The position numbers and the translations under genes are program-made. A model generated the notes under the pieces. That model was not told the DNA's origin. It searched no databases and worked only from the letters and a program-made list of their open reading frames with translations. A stretch of 7,639 nucleotides of DNA from Pyrinomonadaceae bacterium (GTDB taxonomy: Bacteria; Acidobacteriota; Blastocatellia; Pyrinomonadales; Pyrinomonadaceae): contig JACCTF010000038.1 in the NCBI GenBank assembly GCA_013812565.1, positions 1 through 7,639 on the forward strand. Direction: 5' to 3'. Shown piece after piece: positions 1 through 7,500 of this stretch; the first letter of the stretch is position 1; the number at the start of each line of letters is the position of its first letter.

Positions 1-236
1 TTGAGTGGATCGGGTGGGTGGCGACGGGAATGTTCGCCGTCTCCTACCTATGTAAGCAACCCGTTCAACTGCGCCTCGTGCAGGCGCTGGCCGCCGTGTT
101 ATGGATCGGCTACGGAATGATTATCAGCGCTGCTCCCGTAATAGTTGCCAACTCGGTGGTCGCTGTGATGGCGACATACTCCGCTTGGCGAGAGCATACC
201 GGCGGACTCAGTCCTTCACCGGATGCTCATTCTTAA
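1..236 (+). CDS. C-terminal part of a small SemiSWEET/YgjV-like membrane protein (5' end outside window)
   Basis: The reading frame is already open at the left edge; the first complete codon is at base 3 (Glu-Trp-Ile-Gly-Trp) and the stop is TAA at 234-236. The GTG at 18 is internal rather than a convincing start, because the residues before it (EWIGW) belong to the first helix. The visible 77 residues hold three hydrophobic segments: WIGWVATGMFAVSYL, then LVQALAAVLWIGYGMII, then PVIVANSVVAVMATYSAW, followed by a short polar tail. The order and the Trp-x-x-Tyr-Gly and Pro-Val-Ile-x-Ala-Asn signatures resemble three-helix SemiSWEET/PQ-loop proteins and the YgjV-type family (recall, not searched). 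Such proteins sit in the inner membrane; SemiSWEETs are small sugar transporters that work as dimers, but the substrate here is unknown. It converges on sppA with only 14 bases between the two stops and no clear terminator. Confidence 0.6.
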   Translation, partial: EWIGWVATGMFAVSYLCKQPVQLRLVQALAAVLWIGYGMIISAAPVIVANSVVAVMATYSAWREHTGGLSPSPDAHS

Positions 237-250
237 GCTATCTCTGCAGA

Positions 251-2062
251 CTATTTAATCTGTAGATCAAACGGCATCAGCGCCATCACCTCGCCGCGCT
301 TCATGCGGTCAAAGATCGCCGCGTAACGAAGCGTGCGGCGTACGTCTTCGGGCAGTGCGTTGAAGGCAGCTTGTTGTTGCCATTTAATTTTAAGCTCAGC
401 GAGACTCGTATCTTCATCGCTGCTGCCGAACACTTGTTCAAGAAGCGTGCGCGGAGCCGGAAAGATCACGCGGCGAACTCCTTTGTCGGCCGAAATGTTC
501 GCGAGTTGCTTTGCCACATCGACCGCCCGATCTAATCCGCCAAACTCATCAACCAGACCGCGCTCCTTCGCTTGCACGCCGGACCAGACGCGCCCCTGCG
601 CAATGGAGTGGATGTACTCGACATCGCGCCCGCGCCCCGCTGCGACCTTCGGTAGAAAATCGTCGTAATAGATGCGGCGAATCGTTTCTTCATATTTTGC
701 CCGCTCAGTGGGCGTAAACGGTTCGGTCTCGCGTAACATTCCGGCATTCTTTCCGCGCAGCACATACTGGTTGTTGACGCCAATCCAATCATAGAAACCT
801 TTCAGCACGGGCTTGCCGCCGAACACACCGATGGAGCCGGTAATGGTCGAGGGTTGCGCGAGAATACGATTGGCATTGGTCGCGATGTAGTAACCGCCTG
901 ATGCGGCGACATCACTCATTGAAACAACGACGGGCTTCCTCTGTTTGGCGGCTTCAACCGCACCCCAGATGACGTCGGAGGCGAGCGCCGAACCGCCCGG
1001 ACTATCCACTCTCAGCACAATGGCGCGAATTGCTTTGTCGTTGCGCGCATCGTTGATCGCTTTGACCACGGTGTCAGAGCCAACTGTCTGATCCCCAAAA
1101 GGACCTCCGCCGCCTGATGAGCCTGAGAGGATGTTGCCGGAAGCATAGATGATGGCGATGCGTTCACCTTTATTAAGACCGAGCGACTCCGGCGACACGC
1201 CGCGATACTCAGCCGCCCGCACTCTCTTCAACTTGTCATCGTCTTTGTAACCGAGCCGCTGCTTCAGTTCATCTTCCACTTCATTGCGATACTTGGTCGC
1301 ATCAATCAACCCGGCTTCCTGTGCTTGTCTGGCGCTGAGCGGAGCGTTGTCAACGAGTGTGCGCACGTCTTCGGAAGAGCGTTTGCGCGCCGTGGCAATC
1401 GTGTCGATGAAGCGATTGAAGCGATCATCAAGCAAGGCGTTGATGACTTCGCGCTGCGCTTCGGACATCTCCTTGCGTGTGAATTGGTCAGGAGCGTTTT
1501 TGTATTTACCGATCTGGTAAACATCCAGGTAGATACCGAGTTTGTCGAGCGCGCCGCGATAGAACGTCGCTTCGGCGGCGAAACCGTTGATCGTCAATTC
1601 ACCCGCCGGTGCGACGTAGATACGGTCACACGCCGTGGCAATGTAATACTCCCTGTTTCCACCAACCTCCATGAAGGCATAGACGGGTTTGTTCGAGGTA
1701 CGGAAGTCGGCAATCGCTTCGCGCAGTTCATCAGCCTTGGCCCACCCGGCGGCGGTCGAGTTGATGTCGAGTAGAACGGCGCTGATGCGTTTATCGATCT
1801 TGGCTTTGCGAAACTGTGTGAGAAGGCTTGTCAGCGACTGGTCATCATTGCCAAACAGACGATTAGCAAGTGGATCTTCAGGAACGTAGTCCGGCAGCGC
1901 ACCACTAAGTTGCAATACGAGGACGCTGTTATTGGCAACGCTTGGCTCGTTGTTGCGCAGTGCGTAGAAGAGCAGTGCAAGCCCGATAACAGAAACAAGC
2001 AAAAGCGTGAGCACAATGCCTGAGATAATAAGAATGGTTTTGCGTGTACGTGACATTGTCAT
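251..2062 (-). CDS. sppA: Signal peptide peptidase SppA, 67K type (peptidase family S49)
   Basis: This 603-residue protein is close to the long, two-domain SppA of Escherichia coli (about 618 residues). These are inner-membrane serine proteases that degrade signal peptides left after protein export. A single N-terminal membrane anchor spans about residues 9-35. The N-terminal S49 domain carries GKYK, whose Lys188 matches the general-base lysine (GTYK, Lys209 in E. coli). The C-terminal S49 domain carries VDSPGGSA (352-359) and then AASGGYY, whose Ser388 matches the nucleophile (Ser409 in E. coli). The Lys-Ser spacing is 200 residues in both proteins, so the enzyme looks active. TGSIGVFG (408-415) and the GRVW..V.A...GLVDE..G block (490-509) are further family marks. 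The start is ATG at 2062-2060, with a second ATG two codons on; no clear Shine-Dalgarno precedes either. It lies 175 bases downstream of mnmA on the same strand, so cotranscription is possible but not shown. Stop is TAG at 253-251. Confidence 0.96.
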   Translation of the reverse strand: MTMSRTRKTILIISGIVLTLLLVSVIGLALLFYALRNNEPSVANNSVLVLQLSGALPDYVPEDPLANRLFGNDDQSLTSLLTQFRKAKIDKRISAVLLDINSTAAGWAKADELREAIADFRTSNKPVYAFMEVGGNREYYIATACDRIYVAPAGELTINGFAAEATFYRGALDKLGIYLDVYQIGKYKNAPDQFTRKEMSEAQREVINALLDDRFNRFIDTIATARKRSSEDVRTLVDNAPLSARQAQEAGLIDATKYRNEVEDELKQRLGYKDDDKLKRVRAAEYRGVSPESLGLNKGERIAIIYASGNILSGSSGGGGPFGDQTVGSDTVVKAINDARNDKAIRAIVLRVDSPGGSALASDVIWGAVEAAKQRKPVVVSMSDVAASGGYYIATNANRILAQPSTITGSIGVFGGKPVLKGFYDWIGVNNQYVLRGKNAGMLRETEPFTPTERAKYEETIRRIYYDDFLPKVAAGRGRDVEYIHSIAQGRVWSGVQAKERGLVDEFGGLDRAVDVAKQLANISADKGVRRVIFPAPRTLLEQVFGSSDEDTSLAELKIKWQQQAAFNALPEDVRRTLRYAAIFDRMKRGEVMALMPFDLQIK

Positions 2063-2101
2063 AGTGTTTAATGCGAACGAAAAAATTTAGAAGATTTCCC
2101 T

Positions 2102-2122
2102 CATGCTACCGCGCATAGCATG
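2102..2122. repeat. Small dyad: 7-bp arms, 7-base loop, upstream of sppA
   Basis: CATGCTA (2102-2108) and TAGCATG (2116-2122) are perfect reverse complements around a 7-base loop. The dyad lies about 40 bases upstream of the sppA start. It has no T-run after it on either strand, so it does not look like an intrinsic terminator. It could be an operator or a leader hairpin, but a dyad of this size can arise by chance. Confidence 0.3.
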
Positions 2123-2177
2123 CTCGTCTACTAACGTGTGGTTACGAATTGGAAGGGGAAAAGGTTTTGTAAAGAAC

Positions 2178-2217
2178 AATAGACAGTAAACATTAGACAG
2201 ATGATTATCAAATCTGT
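2178..2217. repeat. Heptamer-type repeat cluster plus short dyad behind mnmA
   Basis: Bases 2178-2198 read as three related 7-base units (AATAGAC, AGTAAAC, ATTAGAC), with the fourth position-unit AGATGAT more diverged. The unit AGTAAAC recurs in both arms of the inverted repeat upstream of mnmA, and ACATTAGAC recurs, inverted, at 3581-3589. Overlapping the end is a 6-bp dyad, ACAGAT (2197-2202) with ATCTGT (2212-2217), loop 9. This sits about 20 bases past the mnmA stop, but it is AT-rich and lacks a clean T-run, so it is at best a weak terminator. The rest of the 2063-2237 spacer shows nothing I can assign. Confidence 0.4.
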
Positions 2218-2237
2218 TGTTCATTGCTTTCGGCCTT

Positions 2238-3353
2238 CTACATTCTGCTTCTTTCGATCCAACCGCCGCCGACAACTTCATCGCCCCGGTAAAACACTGT
2301 CGCCTGACCGGGTGCCACAGCGCGTTGGGCCTCGTCGAACACAACACGTACGCGCTTTTCATCGAGCGGCTCAATGGTTGCGAGCGCAGGCGTGTGACGA
2401 TAACGCACACGCACTTCCGCGCGCACCGGAGTCGCAGGATCATCGAAGGCAACCCAGTTGACGCCCGCCGCAGTGAACTCAAGGCTTTCAAGATCTTCTT
2501 CATTACCGACGACAACGCGGCTCTGCGCGGCATTGACCGAGAGGACATAAAGCGGCCGTGAATGGGCAACCCGGATGCCGCGCCGCTGTCCAACGGTGTA
2601 ACGATGAATGCCGTCATGCGTGCCTAAGACTTCGCCGCGCGTGTTCACGATCTCGCCTTTATCCGGCAACTGATCCGAGTTGCCCTCAGCATCGAGGTAG
2701 CGGTCGATAAAGCCCGCATAGTTACCGTCCGGCACAAAGCAGATCTCCTGCGACTCGGCCTTCTCGGCAACCGCGAGACTGTGACGTCGAGCAACTTCGC
2801 GCACCTCGTTTTTCGACATCTCGCCAAGCGGAAACAGCGAACGCGCGAGCTGTGCTTGCGTCAGTTCCCACAAAAAATATGTTTGATCTTTCCGCAGGTC
2901 GAGTCCGCACAGCAGCCTGTAGCGTCCGGCTTCTTCATCAAAGCGGACGCGCGCGTAATGCCCTGTTGCCACCTTCTCACAACCGAGGCTTTGTGCTAAA
3001 CGATCAAGCGATGCAAACTTCAAACGGCTGTTGCACGACACACACGGAATCGGCGTTTCGCCATTCAAGTAGCTGTTGACAAACGGCTCGACAACGTCGC
3101 GCTCGAAGTCGCGTTCAAGGTTGAGCACATAGAAAGGAAACCCTAAATCCTCAGCGACTCGTCGGGCATCATAAATGTCATCAAGCGAACAGCACCGAGA
3201 AGGCATCGGCTCGCCATCCGCATCCACACTCAACCCTCGGCGCTGATTCCACAACTGCATCGCGAAGCCGACAAGCTCATGCCCGGTTTCTTTCAAAATA
3301 GCGGCAGCGGTTGAAGAATCCACCCCGCCGCTCATTGCTACTGCGATCTTCAT
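2238..3353 (-). CDS. mnmA: tRNA-specific 2-thiouridylase MnmA
   Basis: MnmA is a cytoplasmic ATP-dependent enzyme that adenylates U34 of Lys, Glu and Gln tRNAs and replaces its 2-oxygen with sulfur. The product from the inner ATG is 371 residues, the usual family length. It opens [14 protein letters not shown]: the PP-loop SGGVDSS is at residues 8-14. [12 protein letters not shown] (124-135) and KDQTYFLW (155-162) are typical adenylation-domain blocks. The catalytic cysteines are Cys107 (in PCVSCN, 103-108) and Cys205 (in SQEICF, 201-206), matching Cys102 and Cys199 of E. coli. Cys104 adds a CxxC with Cys107, in place of the NPDVxCN form. YTVGQRRGI (252-260) and the C-terminal beta-barrel follow. 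The start at 3353-3351 is chosen because the family begins here and GGAG lies four bases upstream; a longer reading from 3398 adds 15 residues coded by repeats. Stop is TAG at 2240-2238. It is divergent from the AAA+ gene. Confidence 0.97.
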   Translation of the reverse strand: MKIAVAMSGGVDSSTAAAILKETGHELVGFAMQLWNQRRGLSVDADGEPMPSRCCSLDDIYDARRVAEDLGFPFYVLNLERDFERDVVEPFVNSYLNGETPIPCVSCNSRLKFASLDRLAQSLGCEKVATGHYARVRFDEEAGRYRLLCGLDLRKDQTYFLWELTQAQLARSLFPLGEMSKNEVREVARRHSLAVAEKAESQEICFVPDGNYAGFIDRYLDAEGNSDQLPDKGEIVNTRGEVLGTHDGIHRYTVGQRRGIRVAHSRPLYVLSVNAAQSRVVVGNEEDLESLEFTAAGVNWVAFDDPATPVRAEVRVRYRHTPALATIEPLDEKRVRVVFDEAQRAVAPGQATVFYRGDEVVGGGWIERSRM

Positions 3354-3356
3354 AAA

Positions 3357-3361
3357 TCTCC
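3357..3361 (-). promoter_or_regulatory. Shine-Dalgarno (GGAGA) that sets the mnmA start
   Basis: On the - strand the bases just before the inner ATG read TTGGAGATTTATG. GGAG lies four bases upstream of the ATG at 3353-3351. This supports the 371-residue MnmA and argues against the in-frame ATG at 3398-3396. Confidence 0.65.
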
Positions 3362-3365
3362 AAGA

Positions 3366-3440
3366 AGTAACAAGTGACAAGTAAACAGTGACACGCAAAA
3401 CGGGTTCTATCTTGTCACTTGTGACTGTTTACTTGTCACC
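3366..3440. repeat. Long inverted repeat made of 7-base units, in the mnmA leader
   Basis: The arms GTGACAAGTAAACAGT (3374-3389) and ACTGTTTACTTGTCAC (3424-3439) are perfect reverse complements over 16 bases. The match extends to 19 of 20 with one mismatch (3390/3423). The left side divides into four 7-base units beginning at 3366, 3373, 3380 and 3387 (AGTAACA, AGTGACA, AGTAAAC, AGTGACA). The right side divides into four units beginning at 3413, 3420, 3427 and 3434, which on the - strand are variants of the same units. The element lies 20-87 bases upstream of the mnmA ATG. If the mnmA promoter lies beyond it, the transcript would carry a strong hairpin in its leader. No T-run follows either arm, so a simple terminator is unlikely. 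Confidence 0.75.
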
Positions 3441-3578
3441 AGACATTTGTTTGCCGCTCGTTTACAGCGGGTGTTAAGATGCCCTCTATATTGACTAAAG
3501 CTGCCCCGCGGACAACACATTAAAGATACCTGAAACAAAACGAAACGTCAGCCTATGAAGCAGTCCGGTGTCGAAGAA
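3441..3578. other. Middle of the divergent intergenic region; promoters expected, none certain
   Basis: This stretch lies between the two repeat structures and should hold the promoters of the divergent mnmA and AAA+ genes. A -35-like TTGACT is at 3491-3496 on the + strand, but no good -10 hexamer stands 16-18 bases downstream. On the - strand a TATAGA-like hexamer at about 3485-3490 is preceded by TTGTCC at 19-base spacing, also weak. CCGCT/AGCGG (3454-3458 and 3466-3470) form a 5-bp dyad. No small gene is evident. Confidence 0.3.
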
Positions 3579-3653
3579 AGTCTAATGTCCAAAGTCTGTA
3601 GTGGACATATGATTCTGATATTGGCTTATCTTAAACTTTGGATTTAGGACTAA
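3579..3653 (+). repeat. Imperfect inverted repeat with heptamer period, covering the AAA+ gene's ribosome binding site
   Basis: The left arm 3579-3595 (AGTCTAATGTCCAAAGT) can pair with the right arm 3635-3651 (ACTTTGGATTTAGGACT). Eight inner pairs in a row (3588-3595 with 3635-3642) are Watson-Crick, and four outer pairs (3579-3582 with 3648-3651) are too. Between them lie two G-U pairs, one A-U pair and two mismatches; the loop is 39 bases. The left side also reads in steps of 7 from 3579 (AGTCTAA, TGTCCAA, AGTCTGT, AGTGGAC). The right arm contains AGGA at 3646-3649, the only Shine-Dalgarno-like sequence before the ATG at 3653. The structure could therefore hide the ribosome binding site; that role is inference. 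Confidence 0.5.
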
Positions 3654-4456
3654 TGGAAAGAGCTATCGAAGAGTATACAGTTACCAAAGAGCCTTATTAC
3701 CTTGCGGTGGCACGCGAGATTGAACTGTTCGAGGCAGCATATACGATTCGTCTCCCGGTGATGCTGAAGGGGCCGACCGGCTGTGGCAAGACGCGCTTTG
3801 TTGAACATATGGCATGGCGTTTGGGGCGTCCGTTGATCACCGTCGCCTGCCACGAAGATTTGTCATCGACTGATCTAGTCGGACGCTTCCTCCTTGAAGG
3901 CGAAGAAACAATTTGGCACGACGGGCCGCTCACGGCGGCAGTGCGAAGCGGAGCGATCTGTTACCTCGACGAAGTCGTCGAAGCGCGTAAAGACACGGTT
4001 GTCATTATTCACCCACTGACCGACGACCGCAGGCGTCTGCCGATTGAGAAGCGCGGCACGGTCCTCGATGCGCCGCCCGACTTTATGCTAGTCGTCTCCT
4101 ATAACCCCGGCTATCAATCAATCCTAAAAGACTTGAAACAATCGACGCGTCAGCGCTTTGTCGCGCTTGAGTTTGACTATCCACCGCCGGAGCTTGAAGC
4201 CGAAATCGTTATGAGCGAAGGCGGCGTTGATGCGCAAACGGCGCGCGATCTTGTTCTGATCGGACAGAAAGTTAGGAATCTGCGCGGCCACGGCCTCGAA
4301 GAAGGAGTCTCAACGCGCCTCTTGATCTACTCTGCGCAACTCATCGCGCGCGGCATCCCGCCCGTGATGGCCGCCGACGTTGCCCTCTGTTCACCAATCA
4401 CTGACGACCGCGAACTTCAGCGCAGCATTCGCGAGATCGTCACCACCGTAATTTAA
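3653..4456 (+). CDS. MoxR-family AAA+ ATPase of the CbbQ/NirQ/NorQ group
   Basis: The 267-residue product is the usual length for this group of AAA+ chaperones, which use ATP to remodel or activate client enzymes together with a VWA partner. [17 protein letters not shown] (15-30) leads into Walker A GPTGCGKT (40-47). [21 protein letters not shown] (66-86) is a hallmark of CbbQ/NorQ. Walker B is ICYLDEV (102-108, Asp106, Glu107), the sensor-1 Asn is 151 in [10 protein letters not shown], the arginine-finger region is STRQRF (164-169), and sensor 2 is around Arg222 in VSTRLL. All catalytic elements are present. The start is ATG at 3653, with AGGA three bases upstream but within an inverted repeat; a TTG at 3638 in frame would add five residues and is less likely. 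The next gene begins 76 bases downstream on the same strand and encodes the matching VWA partner, so the two very likely form an operon. I cannot tell CbbQ, NorQ and other subgroups apart without a tree. Confidence 0.93.
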   Translation: MERAIEEYTVTKEPYYLAVAREIELFEAAYTIRLPVMLKGPTGCGKTRFVEHMAWRLGRPLITVACHEDLSSTDLVGRFLLEGEETIWHDGPLTAAVRSGAICYLDEVVEARKDTVVIIHPLTDDRRRLPIEKRGTVLDAPPDFMLVVSYNPGYQSILKDLKQSTRQRFVALEFDYPPPELEAEIVMSEGGVDAQTARDLVLIGQKVRNLRGHGLEEGVSTRLLIYSAQLIARGIPPVMAADVALCSPITDDRELQRSIREIVTTVI

Positions 4457-4532
4457 GACGCATCAAACGACCCGCGGGCATCATCGATGCCTCTAGAGTT
4501 TCCTTTGTCTTCTCAATTGCCTCTCAAGAACC
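4457..4532 (+). other. Short spacer inside the ATPase-VWA gene pair
   Basis: This 76-base gap separates the ATPase stop from the VWA protein start. It has a short GCATC-ATC-GATGC dyad and a CCGCGG site but no terminator-like stem with a T-run and no clear promoter. It is compatible with readthrough and a two-gene operon. The bases just before the ATG (CTCAAGAACC) give at best a very weak ribosome binding site. Confidence 0.4.
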
Positions 4533-7500
4533 ATGAACAAGCCGGATCACAAACATAAAGTTGACAGCAAAGTCAAAGCGAGCGGACCCGGCCCGGCACA
4601 GCCCCCTGAAAAAGCTTTGCGTGAACGACTGCGTTCAATCGGAGATGCGGCGGAGCGGCGCACGTTGGCCGGCCTTATGCGCGAACTAAGCCGTCTTCCG
4701 GCGGATCGTGCGCGTGTGGCGCTTGAGATGAGCGCTACCTTAGCGAGTCTGAACCTGCGCGTAGGACTGGAGTTTTTGCGCGCCGCGACGCAGGCGGCAC
4801 GAATCTTCGAGACAGACGAACTGCGCCAGTGGAGCGAGATGGGCCGCCGCTTGGCGATGGCCGATGTGGAAACAGGGGCGCATTTCTTCGCAAGCGGCGT
4901 GCAAGAATTAGCCGAGGTGCCACGCGAAGCGCGTCTGCTCCTCTTCGATGTATGCGCACGACAGATGGCGCTTTCGACTTCGATTGCCGTTGAGACTTTT
5001 CAGCGCGCGCCCGCTTTAGCAAATGTTGTCGGGGACGCCCATCTTCTTCGTTCAATCTTTGAAGTCGCTCTCGCAATCGCGCGTCGCTCCGCAAAACATA
5101 GCGCTGACTTTCTTGCACAAACTCCCGCCACCGTCTCACGCTTGCAAGATTTCGGTGCAGTGCAAACAGAAGTGTCCGAAGCCGCAGTGCAACTGGCTGC
5201 GGCTTTCGCCGTTCGTGCCGGTGGCGTTGCCGCCGACATGTGGGAGGCATCGCCAAACTCTCTGCGTGCTTTAAGCCACGAAGCAGCGCTTGAGTTGTTC
5301 CGGCAGACGGAGAAGTTTTTGGAGCGCGGCGGCGCGGCGGCGCTCAGCATCTTCACCGTTGGGGGCGAGGTGCTGCGCCTTGTGCCGGAAGCATTTAAAG
5401 ATTGGATTCACCTGCTTGAACAGGTTGCCCAACACAGCAACACCAATCTGATTTCGCTTGCGCGCACCAGCCCTTTTGTCTTTCAAGCGCTCGCCGGTAA
5501 TTATCACCACAACCGTGCGGCGGAACTCGCCGCGCGCATCACCCGGATGGCCTGCGAAGTGGCGCGGGTGGACCAGGAAGCGGCCATCGCTTGCTTTCGT
5601 TCAGGGCCAGCGGCTTTGCGCATCGCTTCGATCGAACAGTTTGAGCAGTGGGCGCGCCGTGGGCTAACGCTCTCAAAGGGTGATGCGCGAGTGCGGCGTA
5701 GCTACTACGCGCTTGAAACCAGGCAGAGCAATGACGCGTTGCGAAGCGGTGAAGGAACCGGACTCGCGCTTGAAACAATCACTGGAACGCTGCGCTTCTA
5801 CGTTGAAGCCTTGACGGGACGCACAGTCGAGATTGCGCCGCTGACCGCTGTGCCGACAGAGACGCGCATCAACGACGGGCGAACAATTCATCTTCCCTCA
5901 GTTGTCGGAGAGTTTACTGACGAAGCGCTCAACTTCCGCCTTTACAAAGTTCTTGCCGCACACGCCGCCGGGCAAATCGAATTCGGCACGCACGAGCAGG
6001 ACACCTCTGATTTACGTGCAGCGTACCAACAACTAAATGAACTATATGCACTGGAGAACGTTGACGCCCTGGATGCTTTTGCCTTGAACGGTTACATCAA
6101 TACGATGGCCGAGGGCGAGCGCGCGCTGGCTCCCGAAGAGGAAGCACGCCTCGCAGCGAAGAGGCGCCGGAGGCTTCCGCCCGACTCGGATTACCGTCAA
6201 GTCCTCGCGCTCTTTCCCCGCGTCGATTTGGCGACGCGCATCTTCGGTACGCTTGAGAACGGTCGCATTGATCGCCGCCTACGTCATGCTTATCGCGGCC
6301 TCCAACGTGATCTCGATCTGGTGCGCGAACATGTGCGGCAAAATCGTCCGCGCATCGCTGAGCTTCCCGTCACGATTGTGCCTTTCGAACTGCTTTTTCA
6401 GATTACGCTCTGCGGCGGTGCGAAGGATGACGCGCGAAGTTTCTATGGTCAAACTGTTTCTGAACTCGAAGGCATAGTTGCCGATTACCTCACCGACCCA
6501 GCGGCGACGGTGGCTGACACTTTAATGGCGACAAGCCGCATCTACTCGCTCTTTCAGTCAACTTCACCCGATCAATCGCAACAACAAGAAACGGTTGAAC
6601 AAAAGTCAATTTCAGGCGAGAACCAAACAGATTCGGCCAGCGATGTCGAAGCCTCGCAGAGCGAATCTCTTTCCTCTCCGCAACAGCCACTACACGATGC
6701 ACGCGAACTCTTCAATGCCTGGGCCGGTGTTGATGATATAGAAAGCGAATCGGACGAACTGGATTTGGACAAAGCGGAACGCTGGACGCAAGTAGAAGTT
6801 CCTGAACAACGGTTACAGCCGGGCGAGACGGCTTTTAGTTACGATGAATGGGACAGGGAGCTAAATGATAGCCGCATCGATTGGTGTCGCGTTATCGAAA
6901 AGCGTGTGCGCCGCGGCGACCGCTCGTTTGTTGAACTCACACGCACGCGTTATCGTGGTGTCATATCTTCCATTCGCCATCAGTTTCAAATGATGAAGCC
7001 TGAAAGTCTGCGTCGTGTGGCAAACGAACTGGACGGCGATGATTATGATTTGAATGCTCTCGTTGACTACATCACAGATCGTCGCGCCGATGGTCAACAA
7101 TCCGAGCGCATCTACACAAAACGTTTGCGGCGCGAGCGTGATACAACCGTCGCTTTTTTGCTCGATCAATCTTCGTCAACCGCGCGGACCATCGGTCGCC
7201 ATCCGTTGCAGCCATATACGCATCCGGGCCGCCGCATCATCGAGATTGAAAAGGAAGGACTCGTCTTGATGAGCGAGGCTTTGGAAGCCGTCGGCGACCG
7301 TTATGCGATCTACGGCTTTACTTCCGAAGGGCGACGCAACGTCAAGTTCTATGTGGTCAAAGATTTTGATGAGCGCTATAGCGAAGAGATTGAACGGCGC
7401 ATCGGCGGTATAACTTATCAACACAACACGCGGCTTGGCGCAGCGGTTCGACACACCACCAGGCGCTTAATGCAGCAAGAAGCTCGCACACGCCTGCTGA

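Noticed and set aside
237..250. Bidirectional terminator between the convergent membrane-protein gene and sppA
   Set aside because: Only 14 bases separate the stops and I see no stem with T-runs across the junction; the CTGCAG palindrome alone is not enough.
1325..1774. 149-codon open frame on the + strand inside sppA
   Set aside because: It is antisense to the SppA region carrying the catalytic lysine; it shows no family motif and no separate start signal.
2087..2617. 176-codon open frame on the - strand overlapping the 3' part of mnmA
   Set aside because: It overlaps the MnmA coding frame for most of its length, its translation is Arg/Ser-rich with no recognisable motif, and MnmA is certain. 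It is a shadow frame.
3374..3439. Intrinsic transcription terminator
   Set aside because: The arms are not GC-rich, the loop is long, no T-run follows on either strand, and the element lies between two divergent gene starts, where a terminator has no obvious use.
3366..3440. CRISPR-like array
   Set aside because: The units are 7 bases long, directly adjacent and in two opposite orientations, with no regular unique spacers and no cas genes.
3491..3520. Sigma-70-type promoter beginning with TTGACT for the AAA+ gene
   Set aside because: No acceptable -10 hexamer lies 16-18 bases downstream; kept only as a remark in the intergenic entry.
3638..3652. TTG start five codons upstream of the chosen AAA+ start
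   Set aside because: TTG is rare as a start, no Shine-Dalgarno precedes it at a good distance, and the five extra residues are coded by the inverted repeat arm.
4735..5256. 173-codon open frame on the - strand inside the VWA gene
   Set aside because: The translation is mostly Arg, Pro and Ser, as expected for the antisense of a GC-rich gene, and the + strand frame is continuous for over 3 kb with recognisable C-terminal domains.
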